This document shows, piece by piece, positions 55,556-64,000 of a stretch of DNA of 64,000 nucleotides. A model generated the notes under the pieces. The model worked only from the letters and a program-made list of their open reading frames with translations. It did not search any database and was not told the origin of the DNA. Both the position numbers and the translations under genes were made by a program. This DNA is from Burkholderia seminalis DSM 23518 (GTDB taxonomy: Bacteria > Pseudomonadota > Gammaproteobacteria > Burkholderiales > Burkholderiaceae), in assembly GCF_902832885.1 (NCBI RefSeq), contig NZ_CADFDK010000015.1:62001-126000 (forward strand), in the 5' to 3' direction. The first letter of the stretch is position 1; each line of letters starts with the position of its first letter.

Positions 55556-56992
55556 ATGCAGCGCGCCACCAAGATAGTCGCCACGATCGGCCCGGCTTCC
55601 AGTTCGCCGGAGATTCTGCTGCAGATGATGCAGGCGGGCCTCGACGTCGTGCGGCTCAATTTTTCGCACGGCACGGCCGACGATCACCGCCAGCGCGCCG
55701 AGATGGTGCGCGAGGCCGCCCGCAAGGTTGGCCGCGAGATCGCGATCATGGCCGACCTCCAGGGTCCGAAGATCCGCGTCGGCAAGTTCGAGAACGGCAA
55801 GACCACGCTCGTGCCGGGGCAGCCGTTCATCCTTGACGCCGCCTGCGAGCTCGGCAACGACGAGCGCGTCGGCCTCGACTACAAGGAACTGCCGCGCGAC
55901 CTGCGTCCGGGCGACCTGCTGCTGCTGAACGACGGCCTGATCGTGCTGACCGTCGAGCGCGTGCTCGGCGACGAGATCCACACGATCGTCAAGGTGGGCG
56001 GAGAGCTGTCGAACAACAAGGGCATCAACCGCCAGGGCGGCGGCCTGTCGGCGCCGGCGCTGACCGCGAAGGACATGGAAGACATCCGCACGGCGATGTC
56101 GCTCGGCGCGGACCTCGTCGCGGTGTCGTTCCCGAAGAACGCGACCGACATGGAAATGGCGCGCCAGCTCGCGAACATCGCGGGCGCGCCGTACGGCATC
56201 AAGCCGAAGATGATCGCGAAGATCGAGCGCGCGGAAGCGATTCCGGCGCTGCAGAGCATCCTCGACGCGTCCGACGGCATCATGGTCGCGCGCGGCGACC
56301 TCGCGGTGGAAGTGGGCAACGCGGCCGTGCCGGCGCTGCAGAAGCGCATGATCCGGATGGCGCGCGAGTCGAACAAGCTCGTGATCACCGCGACGCAGAT
56401 GATGGAATCGATGATCCACGCACCCGTGCCGACCCGCGCGGAAGTGTCGGACGTCGCGAACGCGGTGCTCGACGGCACCGACGCGGTGATGCTGTCGGCC
56501 GAGACGGCCGCCGGCAAGTACCCGGTCGTCACGATCGAGACGATGGCGGCCGTGTGCGTCGAAGCGGAAAAGTCGGAACATGTCGAGCTCGACAAGGATT
56601 TCCTCGACCGCACGTTCACGCGGATCGACCAGTCGATCGCGATGGGCGCGCTGTTCACCGCGTACCACCTCGGCGCGAAGGCGATCATCGCGCTGACCGA
56701 GTCGGGCGCGACCGCGCTGTGGATGTCGCGTCACTACACGCACGTGCCGATCTTCGCGCTGACGCCGCGCGTCGGCAGCGAGCGCACGATGGCGCTGTAC
56801 CGCAACGTGACGCCGCTGCACGTCGACTTCAACAGCGACCGCGATTCGGCGCTGCAGGCGGCGCTCGAGATCGTCGTCAAGCAGGGCTACGTGCAGCACG
56901 GCGACATGGTCGTGCTGACGGTCGGCGAGCCGATGGGGCAGGCGGGCGGCACCAACACGCTGAAGATCGTGCGGGTCGGCGAACACTACTGA
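55556..56992 (+). CDS. pyk: pyruvate kinase
   Basis: A 478-residue enzyme that makes pyruvate and ATP from phosphoenolpyruvate. Motifs are in order: MQRATKIVATIGPASSS, VVRLNFSHGTADDHR, MADLQGPKIRVG, the active-site MIAKIERAEAI, and GIMVARGDLAVEVGNAAVP with QKRMIRMARESNKLVITATQ. The C-terminal allosteric domain has ALTESGATALWMSRH. Start chosen at 55556, where ATGAGGAG lies 6 bases upstream. Followed by a terminator before fbaA. Confidence 0.98.
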   Translation: MQRATKIVATIGPASSSPEILLQMMQAGLDVVRLNFSHGTADDHRQRAEMVREAARKVGREIAIMADLQGPKIRVGKFENGKTTLVPGQPFILDAACELGNDERVGLDYKELPRDLRPGDLLLLNDGLIVLTVERVLGDEIHTIVKVGGELSNNKGINRQGGGLSAPALTAKDMEDIRTAMSLGADLVAVSFPKNATDMEMARQLANIAGAPYGIKPKMIAKIERAEAIPALQSILDASDGIMVARGDLAVEVGNAAVPALQKRMIRMARESNKLVITATQMMESMIHAPVPTRAEVSDVANAVLDGTDAVMLSAETAAGKYPVVTIETMAAVCVEAEKSEHVELDKDFLDRTFTRIDQSIAMGALFTAYHLGAKAIIALTESGATALWMSRHYTHVPIFALTPRVGSERTMALYRNVTPLHVDFNSDRDSALQAALEIVVKQGYVQHGDMVVLTVGEPMGQAGGTNTLKIVRVGEHY

Positions 56993-57073
56993 GCGCCCGC
57001 TGAGCATCGGGCCGGCCTGGCGGGCCGGCCGCCGGGATCGGCCGGAAGCTGGTCTGGCACCGTTTTTCACGCG

Positions 57074-57118
57074 AAAGCCGCGTGGGGTTCGAAGCCCCGC
57101 GCGGCTTTTTTTCTCTTT
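57074..57118 (+). terminator. intrinsic terminator after pyk
   Basis: Arms 57074-57087 (AAAGCCGCGTGGGG) and 57095-57108 (CCCCGCGCGGCTTT) pair with one wobble, followed by a long T-run (TTTTCTCTTTTTT). It separates pyk from fbaA. Confidence 0.92.
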
Positions 57119-57308
57119 TTTGCCCGCATTGTGCCGTGCGAACGTAACAAATTGCGAGTGAGCGCCACCGGGCGGTCGGAATCGGAGGCGCTTCGCGATA
57201 AAATGCGGCTATTCGACGCTCAGCCGCGCCGCCTCGCCCCGGGTCGAACGGGGGCGGATGCCGCGCCGGCGTCAGGGCGCACCGGTTTTCATTCCAAGGA
57301 GTTCCACA

Positions 57309-58373
57309 ATGCCTCTCGTATCAATGCGTCAATTGCTGGACCACGCGGCGGAGCACGGTTACGGCCTGCCGGCCTTCAACGTGAACAACCTGGAGCAGGT
57401 CCAGGCGATCATGGCGGCGGCGGACCAGGTCGGCGCGCCCGTGATCATGCAGGCATCGGCCGGCGCGCGTAAGTACGCGGGCGAGCCGTTCCTGCGCCAC
57501 CTGATCGAAGCAGCCGTCGAGTCCTACCCGCACATCCCGGTCGTGATGCACCAGGATCACGGCCAGTCGCCGGCGGTCTGCATGGCCGCGATCCGCAGCG
57601 GCTTCACGAGCGTGATGATGGACGGTTCGCTCGAGGCCGACGGCAAGACGGTCGCGTCGTACGAGTGCAACGTCGACGTGTCGCGCAAGGTCGTCGAGAT
57701 GGCGCACTCGATCGGCGTGACGGTCGAAGCGGAACTCGGCGTGCTCGGCTCGCTCGAGACGATGAAGGGCGACAAGGAAGACGGCCACGGCGCGGAAGGC
57801 ACGATGACCCGCGAGCAGCTGCTGACCGATCCGGAGCAGGCCGCCGACTTCGTGAAGCTCACGCAGTGCGATGCGCTCGCGATCGCGATCGGCACGTCGC
57901 ACGGCGCGTACAAGTTCTCGAAGAAGCCGACGGGCGACATCCTGTCGATCCAGCGCATCAAGGAAATCCACGCGCGCATCCCGAACACGCACCTCGTGAT
58001 GCACGGTTCGTCGTCGGTGCCGCAGGAGCTGCTCGCCGAGATCCGCGAATTCGGCGGCGACATGAAGGAAACCTACGGCGTGCCGGTCGAGGAAATCCAG
58101 GAAGGCATCAAGCACGGCGTGCGCAAGATCAACATCGACACCGACCTGCGTCTCGCGATCACCGGCGCGATCCGCCGCTACCTGTTCGAGAACCCGGGCA
58201 AGTTCGATCCGCGCGACTACCTGAAGCCCGCGCGCGAAGCGGCGAAGCAGGTCTGCGTCGACCGCTACCTCGCGTTCGGCTGCGAAGGCCAGGCCGGCAA
58301 GATCAAGCCGGTGGCGCTCGACAAGATCGCCGAGCAGTACAAGTCCGGCGCGCTCGCGCAGGTCGTGCGCTGA
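57309..58373 (+). CDS. fbaA: class II fructose-bisphosphate aldolase
   Basis: A 354-residue zinc-dependent aldolase that splits fructose-1,6-bisphosphate. It is of the CbbA/FbaA type: [19 protein letters not shown], the Zn/catalytic segment [44 protein letters not shown], and the phosphate-binding [23 protein letters not shown] precedes the start at 57309. purC follows after a terminator hairpin. Confidence 0.97.
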   Translation: MPLVSMRQLLDHAAEHGYGLPAFNVNNLEQVQAIMAAADQVGAPVIMQASAGARKYAGEPFLRHLIEAAVESYPHIPVVMHQDHGQSPAVCMAAIRSGFTSVMMDGSLEADGKTVASYECNVDVSRKVVEMAHSIGVTVEAELGVLGSLETMKGDKEDGHGAEGTMTREQLLTDPEQAADFVKLTQCDALAIAIGTSHGAYKFSKKPTGDILSIQRIKEIHARIPNTHLVMHGSSSVPQELLAEIREFGGDMKETYGVPVEEIQEGIKHGVRKINIDTDLRLAITGAIRRYLFENPGKFDPRDYLKPAREAAKQVCVDRYLAFGCEGQAGKIKPVALDKIAEQYKSGALAQVVR

Positions 58374-58538
58374 GACTGTAGTACGATTGCCCCCGCCCGG
58401 TACTGCCGCCGGGCAAGGGCTGGCCGCCCGGTTGCCGGATTCGATCCGGCCCCGGTAGCCGCTCCGTCCGGCCGAACAAGGGCCGGCCGGCAACCGCCGG
58501 GCGCCGTCGCCCGCCGGTTCGCCGACGCATTGCAAGAC

Positions 58539-58579
58539 CGCCGTTCCCGCCTGCCGCGGGGAACGGCGTTTCCCTTTTT
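58539..58579 (+). terminator. intrinsic terminator between fbaA and purC
   Basis: Arms CGCCGTTCCC (58539-58548) and GGGAACGGCG (58559-58568) with a 10-base loop, followed by TTTCCCTTTTTG. Confidence 0.85.
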
Positions 58580-58606
58580 GTTTGGCTCCTTATCTGCGAA
58601 AAGACG

Positions 58607-59497
58607 ATGTCTACCCTTTACGAATCCACGCTCCGCTCGCTGCCGCTCCTCGGTCGCGGCAAGGTCCGCGACAACTACGCGGTCGGCAACGACAAGCTCC
58701 TGATCGTCACGACCGACCGCCTGTCGGCGTTCGACGTGGTGATGGGCGAGCCGATTCCGAACAAGGGCCGCGTGCTGAACCAGATGGCGAACTTCTGGTT
58801 CGACAAGCTCGCGCACATTGTGCCGAACCACCTGACGGGCGACGCGCCGGAAGCGGTCGTCGCGGCCGACGAGGTCGAGCAGGTGCAGGGCCGCGGCGTG
58901 GTCGTCAAGCGCCTCGAGCCGATCATGATCGAAGCGGTCGTGCGCGGCTACCTGGCCGGCAGCGGCTGGAAGGAATACCAGGCATCGGGCGCCGTGTGCG
59001 GCGTGCAGCTGCCGGCAGGCCTGCAGAACGCGCAGAAGCTGCCCGAGCCGATCTTCACGCCGGCCGCGAAGGCCGAGATGGGCGAGCACGACGAGAACAT
59101 CACGTTCGAGGAAACCGAGCGCCGTATCGGCACCGAGCTGGCCGCGACGATCCGCGACATCTCGATCAAGCTGTACAAGGAAGCGGCCGACTACGCGGCG
59201 ACGCGCGGCATCATCATCGCCGACACGAAGTTCGAATTCGGCCTCGACAACCACGGCAAGCTGTACCTGATGGACGAAGTGCTGACGGCCGATTCGTCGC
59301 GCTTCTGGCCGGCCGACCAGTACGAAGTCGGCACGAACCCGCCGTCGTTCGACAAGCAGTTCGTGCGCGACTGGCTCGAGGCGCAGCCGTGGGGCAAGAC
59401 GGCGCCGGCGCCGGCGCTGCCGGCCGACGTCGTCGAGAAGACGGCCGCGAAGTACCAGGAAGCGCTCGAGCGCATCACGGGCCAGTCGCTCGTCTGA
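58607..59497 (+). CDS. purC: SAICAR synthase PurC
   Basis: A 296-residue enzyme of purine synthesis that joins CAIR with aspartate. The motifs [60 protein letters not shown] and [20 protein letters not shown] are characteristic of the longer (yeast ADE1-like) SAICAR synthase type. It is followed by purE after 21 bases, then purK, giving a purCEK operon that links the glycolytic cluster to purine synthesis. Confidence 0.97.
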   Translation: MSTLYESTLRSLPLLGRGKVRDNYAVGNDKLLIVTTDRLSAFDVVMGEPIPNKGRVLNQMANFWFDKLAHIVPNHLTGDAPEAVVAADEVEQVQGRGVVVKRLEPIMIEAVVRGYLAGSGWKEYQASGAVCGVQLPAGLQNAQKLPEPIFTPAAKAEMGEHDENITFEETERRIGTELAATIRDISIKLYKEAADYAATRGIIIADTKFEFGLDNHGKLYLMDEVLTADSSRFWPADQYEVGTNPPSFDKQFVRDWLEAQPWGKTAPAPALPADVVEKTAAKYQEALERITGQSLV

Positions 59498-59518
59498 GAG
59501 AAGGAAGGAATGCACGAC

Positions 59519-60040
59519 ATGAGTGAAGTCCAGACTGCCCACACGCACGGCGCGCCGCTCGTCGGCGTGCTGATGGGTTCGAGTTCCGACTGGGACGTGA
59601 TGAAGCACGCGGTCGCGATCCTGCAGGAATTCGGCGTACCGTACGAAGCGAAGGTCGTGTCCGCGCACCGGATGCCCGACGAGATGTTCGATTACGCGGA
59701 GAAGGCGCGCGAGCGCGGGCTGCGCGCGATCATCGCGGGCGCCGGCGGGGCCGCGCACCTGCCCGGCATGCTGGCCGCGAAGACCACGGTGCCGGTGCTC
59801 GGCGTGCCGGTCGCGAGCAAGTACCTGAAGGGCGTCGATTCGCTGCACTCGATCGTGCAGATGCCGAAGGGCGTGCCGGTCGCGACGTTCGCGATCGGCG
59901 AGGCCGGCGCCGCGAATGCCGCGCTGTTCGCGGTGTCGATCCTGTCCGGCAACTCGGTCGACTACGCGAACCGGCTCGCCGCGTTCCGCGTGCGCCAGAA
60001 CGAAGCCGCGCACGCGATGGTGCTGCCGCCGCTCGAATGA
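59519..60040 (+). CDS. purE: N5-CAIR mutase PurE
   Basis: A 173-residue class I PurE that rearranges N5-CAIR to CAIR. Characteristic segments are [32 protein letters not shown] (catalytic His), [16 protein letters not shown] and [20 protein letters not shown] prefer the ATG at 59519, with AGGA 9 bases before it; the ATG at 59510 sits directly after the Shine-Dalgarno (4-base spacer) and is the alternative. It lies between purC and purK in an operon. Confidence 0.96.
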   Translation: MSEVQTAHTHGAPLVGVLMGSSSDWDVMKHAVAILQEFGVPYEAKVVSAHRMPDEMFDYAEKARERGLRAIIAGAGGAAHLPGMLAAKTTVPVLGVPVASKYLKGVDSLHSIVQMPKGVPVATFAIGEAGAANAALFAVSILSGNSVDYANRLAAFRVRQNEAAHAMVLPPLE

Positions 60041-60120
60041 CGGCGCACCGGCGGCCGCGCGTCGCGGCTGCCTGACTTTCCCACTGCGGCGGGCAGCGCC
60101 CGCCGCGACCGACCACTGAC

Positions 60121-61317
60121 ATGACCGCAACTCCTGATTCCGTTTCCCCGATCCTGCCCGGCGCGTGGCTGGGCATGGTCGGCGGTGGCCAGCTCGGCCG
60201 CATGTTCTGCTTTGCCGCCCAGTCGATGGGCTATCGCGTCGCCGTGCTCGATCCCGATCCGACGAGCCCCGCCGGCACGGTCGCCGACCGCCACCTGCGC
60301 GCGGCGTACGACGACGAAGCCGCGCTCGCCGAACTGGCCGACCTGTGCGACGCCGTATCGACGGAGTTCGAGAACGTGCCGGCCGCGAGCCTCGATTTCC
60401 TCGCACGCACGACGTTCGTCGCGCCGGCCGGCCGCTGCGTCGCGGTCGCGCAGGACCGGATCGCGGAGAAGCGCTTCATCGAGGCGTCGGGCGTGCCGGT
60501 CGCGCCGCACGTCGTGATCGAATCGCCGGCGGCGCTCGCCGCGCTCGACGATGCCGCGCTCGGCGCGGTGCTGCCGGGCATCCTGAAGACGGCGCGCCTC
60601 GGCTACGACGGCAAGGGCCAGGTGCGTGTGAGCACCGCGCGGGAAGCGCGCGACGCCCATGCGGCGCTCGGCGGCGTGCCGTGCGTGCTCGAGAAGCGCC
60701 TGCCGCTGAAATACGAAGTGTCGGCGCTGATCGCGCGCGGCGCGGACGGCCGCTCGGCCGCGTTCCCGCTCGCCCAGAACGTGCACCACAACGGCATCCT
60801 CGCGCTGACGGTCGTGCCGGCGCCGGCCGCCGATGCCGCGCGCGTCGCGGAGGCGCAGCAGGCCGCCGTGCGGATCGCCGATACGCTCGGCTACGTCGGC
60901 GTGCTGTGCGTCGAATTCTTCGTGCTGGAAGACGGCTCGTTCGTCGCGAACGAAATGGCGCCGCGCCCGCACAACTCCGGCCACTACACGGTCGATGCGT
61001 GCGCAACGAGCCAGTTCGAGCAGCAGGTGCGCACGATGACGCGCATGCCGCTCGGTAATCCGCGCCAGCATTCGCCGGCCGCGATGCTGAACATCCTCGG
61101 CGACGTGTGGTTTCCGCACGGTGCGGCGGCCGATGCCGTCACGCCGCCGTGGGACACGGTCGCCGCGATGCCGGCCGCGCACCTGCACCTGTACGGCAAG
61201 GAAGAAGCGCGCGTCGGCCGCAAGATGGGCCACGTGAACTTCACGGCCGAGACGCGCGACGAGGCCGTTGCCGCGGCCACCGCGTGCGCGCAGCTGCTGC
61301 GCGTGCCGCTCGACTGA
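60121..61317 (+). CDS. purK: N5-CAIR synthetase PurK
   Basis: A 398-residue ATP-grasp enzyme that makes N5-CAIR from AIR, bicarbonate and ATP. The Rossmann entry is [19 protein letters not shown], followed by [40 protein letters not shown] and [20 protein letters not shown] with [11 protein letters not shown]. It is the third gene of the purCEK unit, 80 bases past purE. The tsaC gene starts 11 bases after the stop and is probably in the same transcript. Confidence 0.97.
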   Translation: MTATPDSVSPILPGAWLGMVGGGQLGRMFCFAAQSMGYRVAVLDPDPTSPAGTVADRHLRAAYDDEAALAELADLCDAVSTEFENVPAASLDFLARTTFVAPAGRCVAVAQDRIAEKRFIEASGVPVAPHVVIESPAALAALDDAALGAVLPGILKTARLGYDGKGQVRVSTAREARDAHAALGGVPCVLEKRLPLKYEVSALIARGADGRSAAFPLAQNVHHNGILALTVVPAPAADAARVAEAQQAAVRIADTLGYVGVLCVEFFVLEDGSFVANEMAPRPHNSGHYTVDACATSQFEQQVRTMTRMPLGNPRQHSPAAMLNILGDVWFPHGAAADAVTPPWDTVAAMPAAHLHLYGKEEARVGRKMGHVNFTAETRDEAVAAATACAQLLRVPLD

Positions 61318-61328
61318 GGCGCCGGCCG

Positions 61329-62357
61329 ATGTCCATCGATCTTCCGACCTCCGTGACGCTCGCGCAGATCGACGCGGCCGCCGCGCTGCTCGACGCGGGG
61401 CAGCTCGTCGCGTTCCCGACCGAGACCGTCTACGGGCTCGGCGGCGACGCGGCCAATCCCGAAGCCGTCGCGCGCATCTACGCGGCGAAAGGGCGGCCCG
61501 CGAACCATCCGGTGATCGTGCACCTGCCGCCGGGCGGTGACCCCGGCTACTGGGCCGACGACGTACCGGCCGACGCGCACGCGTTGATCGATGCATTCTG
61601 GCCGGGCCCGCTGACGCTGATCCTGAAGCGCCACGCCCGCATTCCGGATGCCGTGAGCGGCGGACAGGATTCGGTCGGGCTGCGCTGCCCGTCCCATCCG
61701 GTCGCGCAGGCGCTGCTGGCCGCGTTCAGCGCGCGGCGCGGCGGCCACGGCGGTGTGGCGGCGCCGTCCGCGAACCGGTTCGGCCACGTGAGCCCGACGA
61801 CCGCGCAGCACGTGCGCGACGAATTCGGCGACACCGTGCACGTGCTTGACGGCGGCGCATCCGAAGTCGGCATCGAATCGACGATTCTCGATCTGTCGCG
61901 CGGTTTCCCGGCGCTGCTGCGCCCGGGCCACGTGACGCCGCAACAGATCGCCGACGTGCTCGGCCGCGCGCCGAAGCTGCCGGACGGCAGCGACGCGACC
62001 GCACCGCGCGCGTCGGGCACGCTGAAAGCGCATTACGCGCCGCGCACGCCGCTCGCGCTGCTGCCGTTCGACGCGCTCGAGCCGCTGCTCGCGGCCGCGC
62101 AAACCGATGGCGAACGGGTCGCGCTCGTCGCCCGTGCATCGCGCGCGGGGCGCTGGGCGCAAGCCGACGGCGTGCATTTCGTCGCGGCGCCGGAAGATCC
62201 GCGGGCCTATGCGCGCGACCTGTACGGGATGCTGCGCGCGCTCGACCGTGCGCAAGTCGCGCGTATCCTCGTCGAGAAGCTGCCCGAGACCGTCGAATGG
62301 ATCGCGGTCAACGATCGCCTCGGCCGCGCGGCTGCCGCGTTCGAGGCGCGCGACTGA
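61329..62357 (+). CDS. tsaC: L-threonylcarbamoyladenylate synthase (TsaC/Sua5)
   Basis: A 342-residue Sua5-type enzyme that makes the threonylcarbamoyl-AMP used for the t6A37 modification of ANN-decoding tRNAs. The YrdC domain (residues about 1-200) has AFPTETVYGLGGDAANPEAV, FWPGPLTLILKRHARIPD and VAAPSANRFGHVSPTTAQHV. A C-terminal Sua5 domain follows a linker (GTLKAHYAPRTPLALLPFDA). The ATG is at 61329. Its position just after purK, a nucleotide-synthesis gene, is common in betaproteobacteria. Confidence 0.95.
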   Translation: MSIDLPTSVTLAQIDAAAALLDAGQLVAFPTETVYGLGGDAANPEAVARIYAAKGRPANHPVIVHLPPGGDPGYWADDVPADAHALIDAFWPGPLTLILKRHARIPDAVSGGQDSVGLRCPSHPVAQALLAAFSARRGGHGGVAAPSANRFGHVSPTTAQHVRDEFGDTVHVLDGGASEVGIESTILDLSRGFPALLRPGHVTPQQIADVLGRAPKLPDGSDATAPRASGTLKAHYAPRTPLALLPFDALEPLLAAAQTDGERVALVARASRAGRWAQADGVHFVAAPEDPRAYARDLYGMLRALDRAQVARILVEKLPETVEWIAVNDRLGRAAAAFEARD

Positions 62358-62380
62358 CGTTCATCGCGCTTCACGCATGA

Positions 62381-62420
62381 AAAAACGCCCGACCGGCGAA
62401 CCGGTCGGGCGTTTTCGTTT
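62381..62420. terminator. bidirectional terminator between tsaC and GDSL esterase genes
   Basis: Arms AACGCCCGACCGG (62384-62396) and CCGGTCGGGCGTT (62401-62413) enclose a CGAA loop. T-rich tails are present on both strands (TTTTCGTTT plus; TTTTTTC minus), so it can stop both converging transcripts. Confidence 0.92.
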
Positions 62421-62438
62421 GGGCGTGTGGCCGGCGGC

Positions 62439-63578
62439 TTACTTGCCGACGCCGGACTTCGCGATCTGCTGCTCGACGTACTGCGCGAACAGCGCATGCA
62501 GGCGCGTCGTCGGGTGGACCGTGTCGGCGAACATGTAGGTCTGGTCCGCGTTCGCGACCGTGTAGGTCTGCGGCGAGCAGAACAGCGACGAGCCGAAGGC
62601 GGTTGCGTTCGCGACGCCGTACTGCGTGGCGGCCTGGACCATTGCCTTCAGGTTGCAGGCGGTGTCGGTGTTCGACACGCTGAAGCCGTTCGCCTGGTAG
62701 TTGGCCGCGATGCCGTCCTGCCACGTGAACGAATCGACCACCGCATACTTCGTCGTATCGACCTTCAGCGCGGCGAGCGTGCCGACGAGCGTCTTGTTGA
62801 AGAGGCCCGACAGTTGCGTGAACGCGGCCTGCGTGCCGCCTTGCAGCGCGAGCGGCGTGCCGCCGATGTCCGGCACGTTCGCGACGAACACGTGCGTCGC
62901 GCCTGCCGCGACGATCTGCTGGACGATCCCGCCGAGCTGCTGCGCGGCCAGGCCGATCGCCTGCGCGGCCGCGAGCTGCGCGGCCGGCGTGTTGCCTTGC
63001 GCCTGCGCGACCTGCGCCTGATAGAAGATGTCGTTCGCGCCGCCGTTGATCAGCACGATCTGGCCGGCGTTGAAGCTGCCGTGCTGCGACAGGTACTGCT
63101 TGACCTGGTCGGCGATCGGCGTCGTCGTTGCCTGCGCGTAGTCGGCGTTCGGCACGCTGGCGTCCGCGTGGCCGATGCCCGGCTGCAGCGTCACGCGCGA
63201 GCCGCCTTGTGCGTAGCCGAGGCCGCCGGTGGCCTGCAGCGGGATGCCGAAGCCGCCCTGGTTCGCGGGCTGCAGCGTGTCGCCGTAGTACTGCGCGACG
63301 TTCTGCGTCCACACCTGGCCCGGGTTGGTCGTGAAGCGGCCGCCGCCGAAGCCGAGCTTGATCTGCGAGTAGGTGCCCGCGTCGGACAGGCTGTCGCCGA
63401 ACGACACGACCTGCATCTTCACGCCCGACGGCGGCGTGTTCGACGAACTGCTGCCGTTGTTGTCGTCACCGCCGCCGCACGCGGCGAGCAGCGCGAGCGC
63501 GGCGCCGGCGATCGCGACCTGCGCGGTGCGCAGCATGCGCCGACGGGTGCGGGAAGGTGCGTGTTGTTGTGTCTGCAT
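62439..63578 (-). CDS. GDSL-type lipoprotein esterase
   Basis: A 379-residue SGNH/GDSL hydrolase with an N-terminal twin-Arg-like charged start (RTRRRMLRTAQVAIAGAALA) and lipobox LLAAC|GGG near residue 34, so it is probably lipid-anchored and exported. Blocks I, III and V are present: VVSFGDSLSDAGTY with the nucleophile Ser, INGGANDIFYQAQ, and MFADTVHPTTRLH with the catalytic Asp and His. A Gly/Ser/Asn linker follows the lipobox. The substrate is probably an ester in the periplasm or on the surface. Confidence 0.9.
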   Translation of the reverse strand: MQTQQHAPSRTRRRMLRTAQVAIAGAALALLAACGGGDDNNGSSSSNTPPSGVKMQVVSFGDSLSDAGTYSQIKLGFGGGRFTTNPGQVWTQNVAQYYGDTLQPANQGGFGIPLQATGGLGYAQGGSRVTLQPGIGHADASVPNADYAQATTTPIADQVKQYLSQHGSFNAGQIVLINGGANDIFYQAQVAQAQGNTPAAQLAAAQAIGLAAQQLGGIVQQIVAAGATHVFVANVPDIGGTPLALQGGTQAAFTQLSGLFNKTLVGTLAALKVDTTKYAVVDSFTWQDGIAANYQANGFSVSNTDTACNLKAMVQAATQYGVANATAFGSSLFCSPQTYTVANADQTYMFADTVHPTTRLHALFAQYVEQQIAKSGVGK

Positions 63579-63673
63579 CGTTCGATCTCCTCGTAGATAT
63601 GGCCTGATGTGTTTCTCATCTGCCGCGTGCCTGCTCGGTTCCGGGCTGCGCGGCGGCCGTTGGCTGAAACGGT

Positions 63674-64000
63674 TTATCGGTCACGCGCAGCCGCCAGCGG
63701 CACGGTGCGTGGATCCTGGTTCGCGGCCTCGGCAATCTGCGCATGATAAGCGCTCGCCCATTCGGGCGGGCCGAAAATCGCGCGCAGCTTGTTGCCCCAT
63801 CCGTCGACGCGCAACGCGTCGGACGCCATCGACACCCATTCGTGGAACGTCGCGACGAGCGGGTTGTTCGAGCCGAGCCGCTCGACGATTCCGTACTGCG
63901 GCGGGTCGTCGGGCGTTTCCTCGACATAGCTGCCGAACAGGCGATCCCAGATCACCAGGACGCCTGCGTAATTGCGGTCGATGTAGCGCGCGTTGCGCGC
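63674..64000 (-). CDS. sterol desaturase/fatty acid hydroxylase family protein (5' end outside window)
   Basis: Only the C-terminal ~108 residues are in the window. The family's third conserved block is visible at its start (RNARYIDRNYAGVLMIWDRLFGSYVEE), with the region that follows typical for these membrane di-iron hydroxylases. The His-rich ligand clusters lie upstream, outside the window. It runs on the minus strand, 95 bases upstream of the GDSL esterase gene. Confidence 0.8.
   Translation of the reverse strand, partial: ARNARYIDRNYAGVLVIWDRLFGSYVEETPDDPPQYGIVERLGSNNPLVATFHEWVSMASDALRVDGWGNKLRAIFGPPEWASAYHAQIAEAANQDPRTVPLAAARDR

Noticed and set aside
58265-60406. 713-residue minus-strand ORF over purC and purE
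   Set aside because: Shadow frame of strongly conserved purine genes, rich in Arg and without any domain.

Overview
The window is a 64 kb piece of a high-GC (roughly two-thirds G+C) betaproteobacterial chromosome. Gene content and order (recA-recX, sucCD, terC, pilin and PglL, pgk-pyk-fbaA-purCEK, ilvE with waaF) and the coding style point to a Burkholderia, most likely the Burkholderia cepacia complex, chromosome 1. This is inferred from gene order and protein families, not from a database search. Genes are densely packed on both strands with short intergenic gaps, and many strong GC-rich hairpins mark transcript ends.

Region by region. 1-15.8 kb: a DeoR-type repressor fragment, a gamma-glutamyltransferase-like enzyme, a lone di-iron protein, an FMN split-barrel protein, the RNA helicase RhlE, two tandem multihaem cytochromes c, a CopD-like membrane protein, a divergent galactonate dehydratase/GntR-regulator pair, a small Cys-rich DUF1272 protein, a large GT51/penicillin-binding protein and a frameshifted MAPEG gene. 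15.8-25.6 kb is accessory metabolism: a LysR regulator divergent from an MFS transporter, amidase and porin; an orphan PAAR protein; a cupin/DJ-1 pair divergent from a GlxA-type regulator; another LysR regulator; and an unrecognised protein next to a tRNA-Met. 25.9-39.7 kb: an MHS transporter, a TctDE-like two-component system, SOS-controlled recA-recX, sucCD, terC, a pilin-like gene beside the general O-oligosaccharyltransferase PglL, and a small TonB-C-like lipoprotein.

39.9-45.4 kb is the most unusual segment: a minus-strand type VI secretion island with vgrG, an overlapping unrecognised putative effector of visibly lower GC, a membrane-anchored Asp-box (beta-propeller-like) putative immunity protein, and a second, diverged, 5'-truncated and frameshifted copy of that immunity gene. 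No T6SS core genes are present in the window.

45.5-64 kb is core metabolism: moaC, a periplasmic M48 protease with C-terminal repeats, a YheT hydrolase cluster, waaF, a zinc-finger protein with ilvE, azlCD divergent from ilvE (branched-chain amino acid synthesis and export side by side), glycolytic pgk-pyk-fbaA leading into purC-purE-purK and the tRNA t6A enzyme TsaC/Sua5, then a GDSL lipoprotein esterase and the end of a sterol-desaturase-like gene.

Points deserving a second look: the T6SS effector and its orphan immunity remnant; a regulator whose only plausible full-length start is ATT; a terminator hairpin inside the long N-terminal extension of recX; a 17-bp perfect inverted repeat inside a coding region; a one-base frameshift that splits a MAPEG gene; and a pilin with a 31-residue leader.
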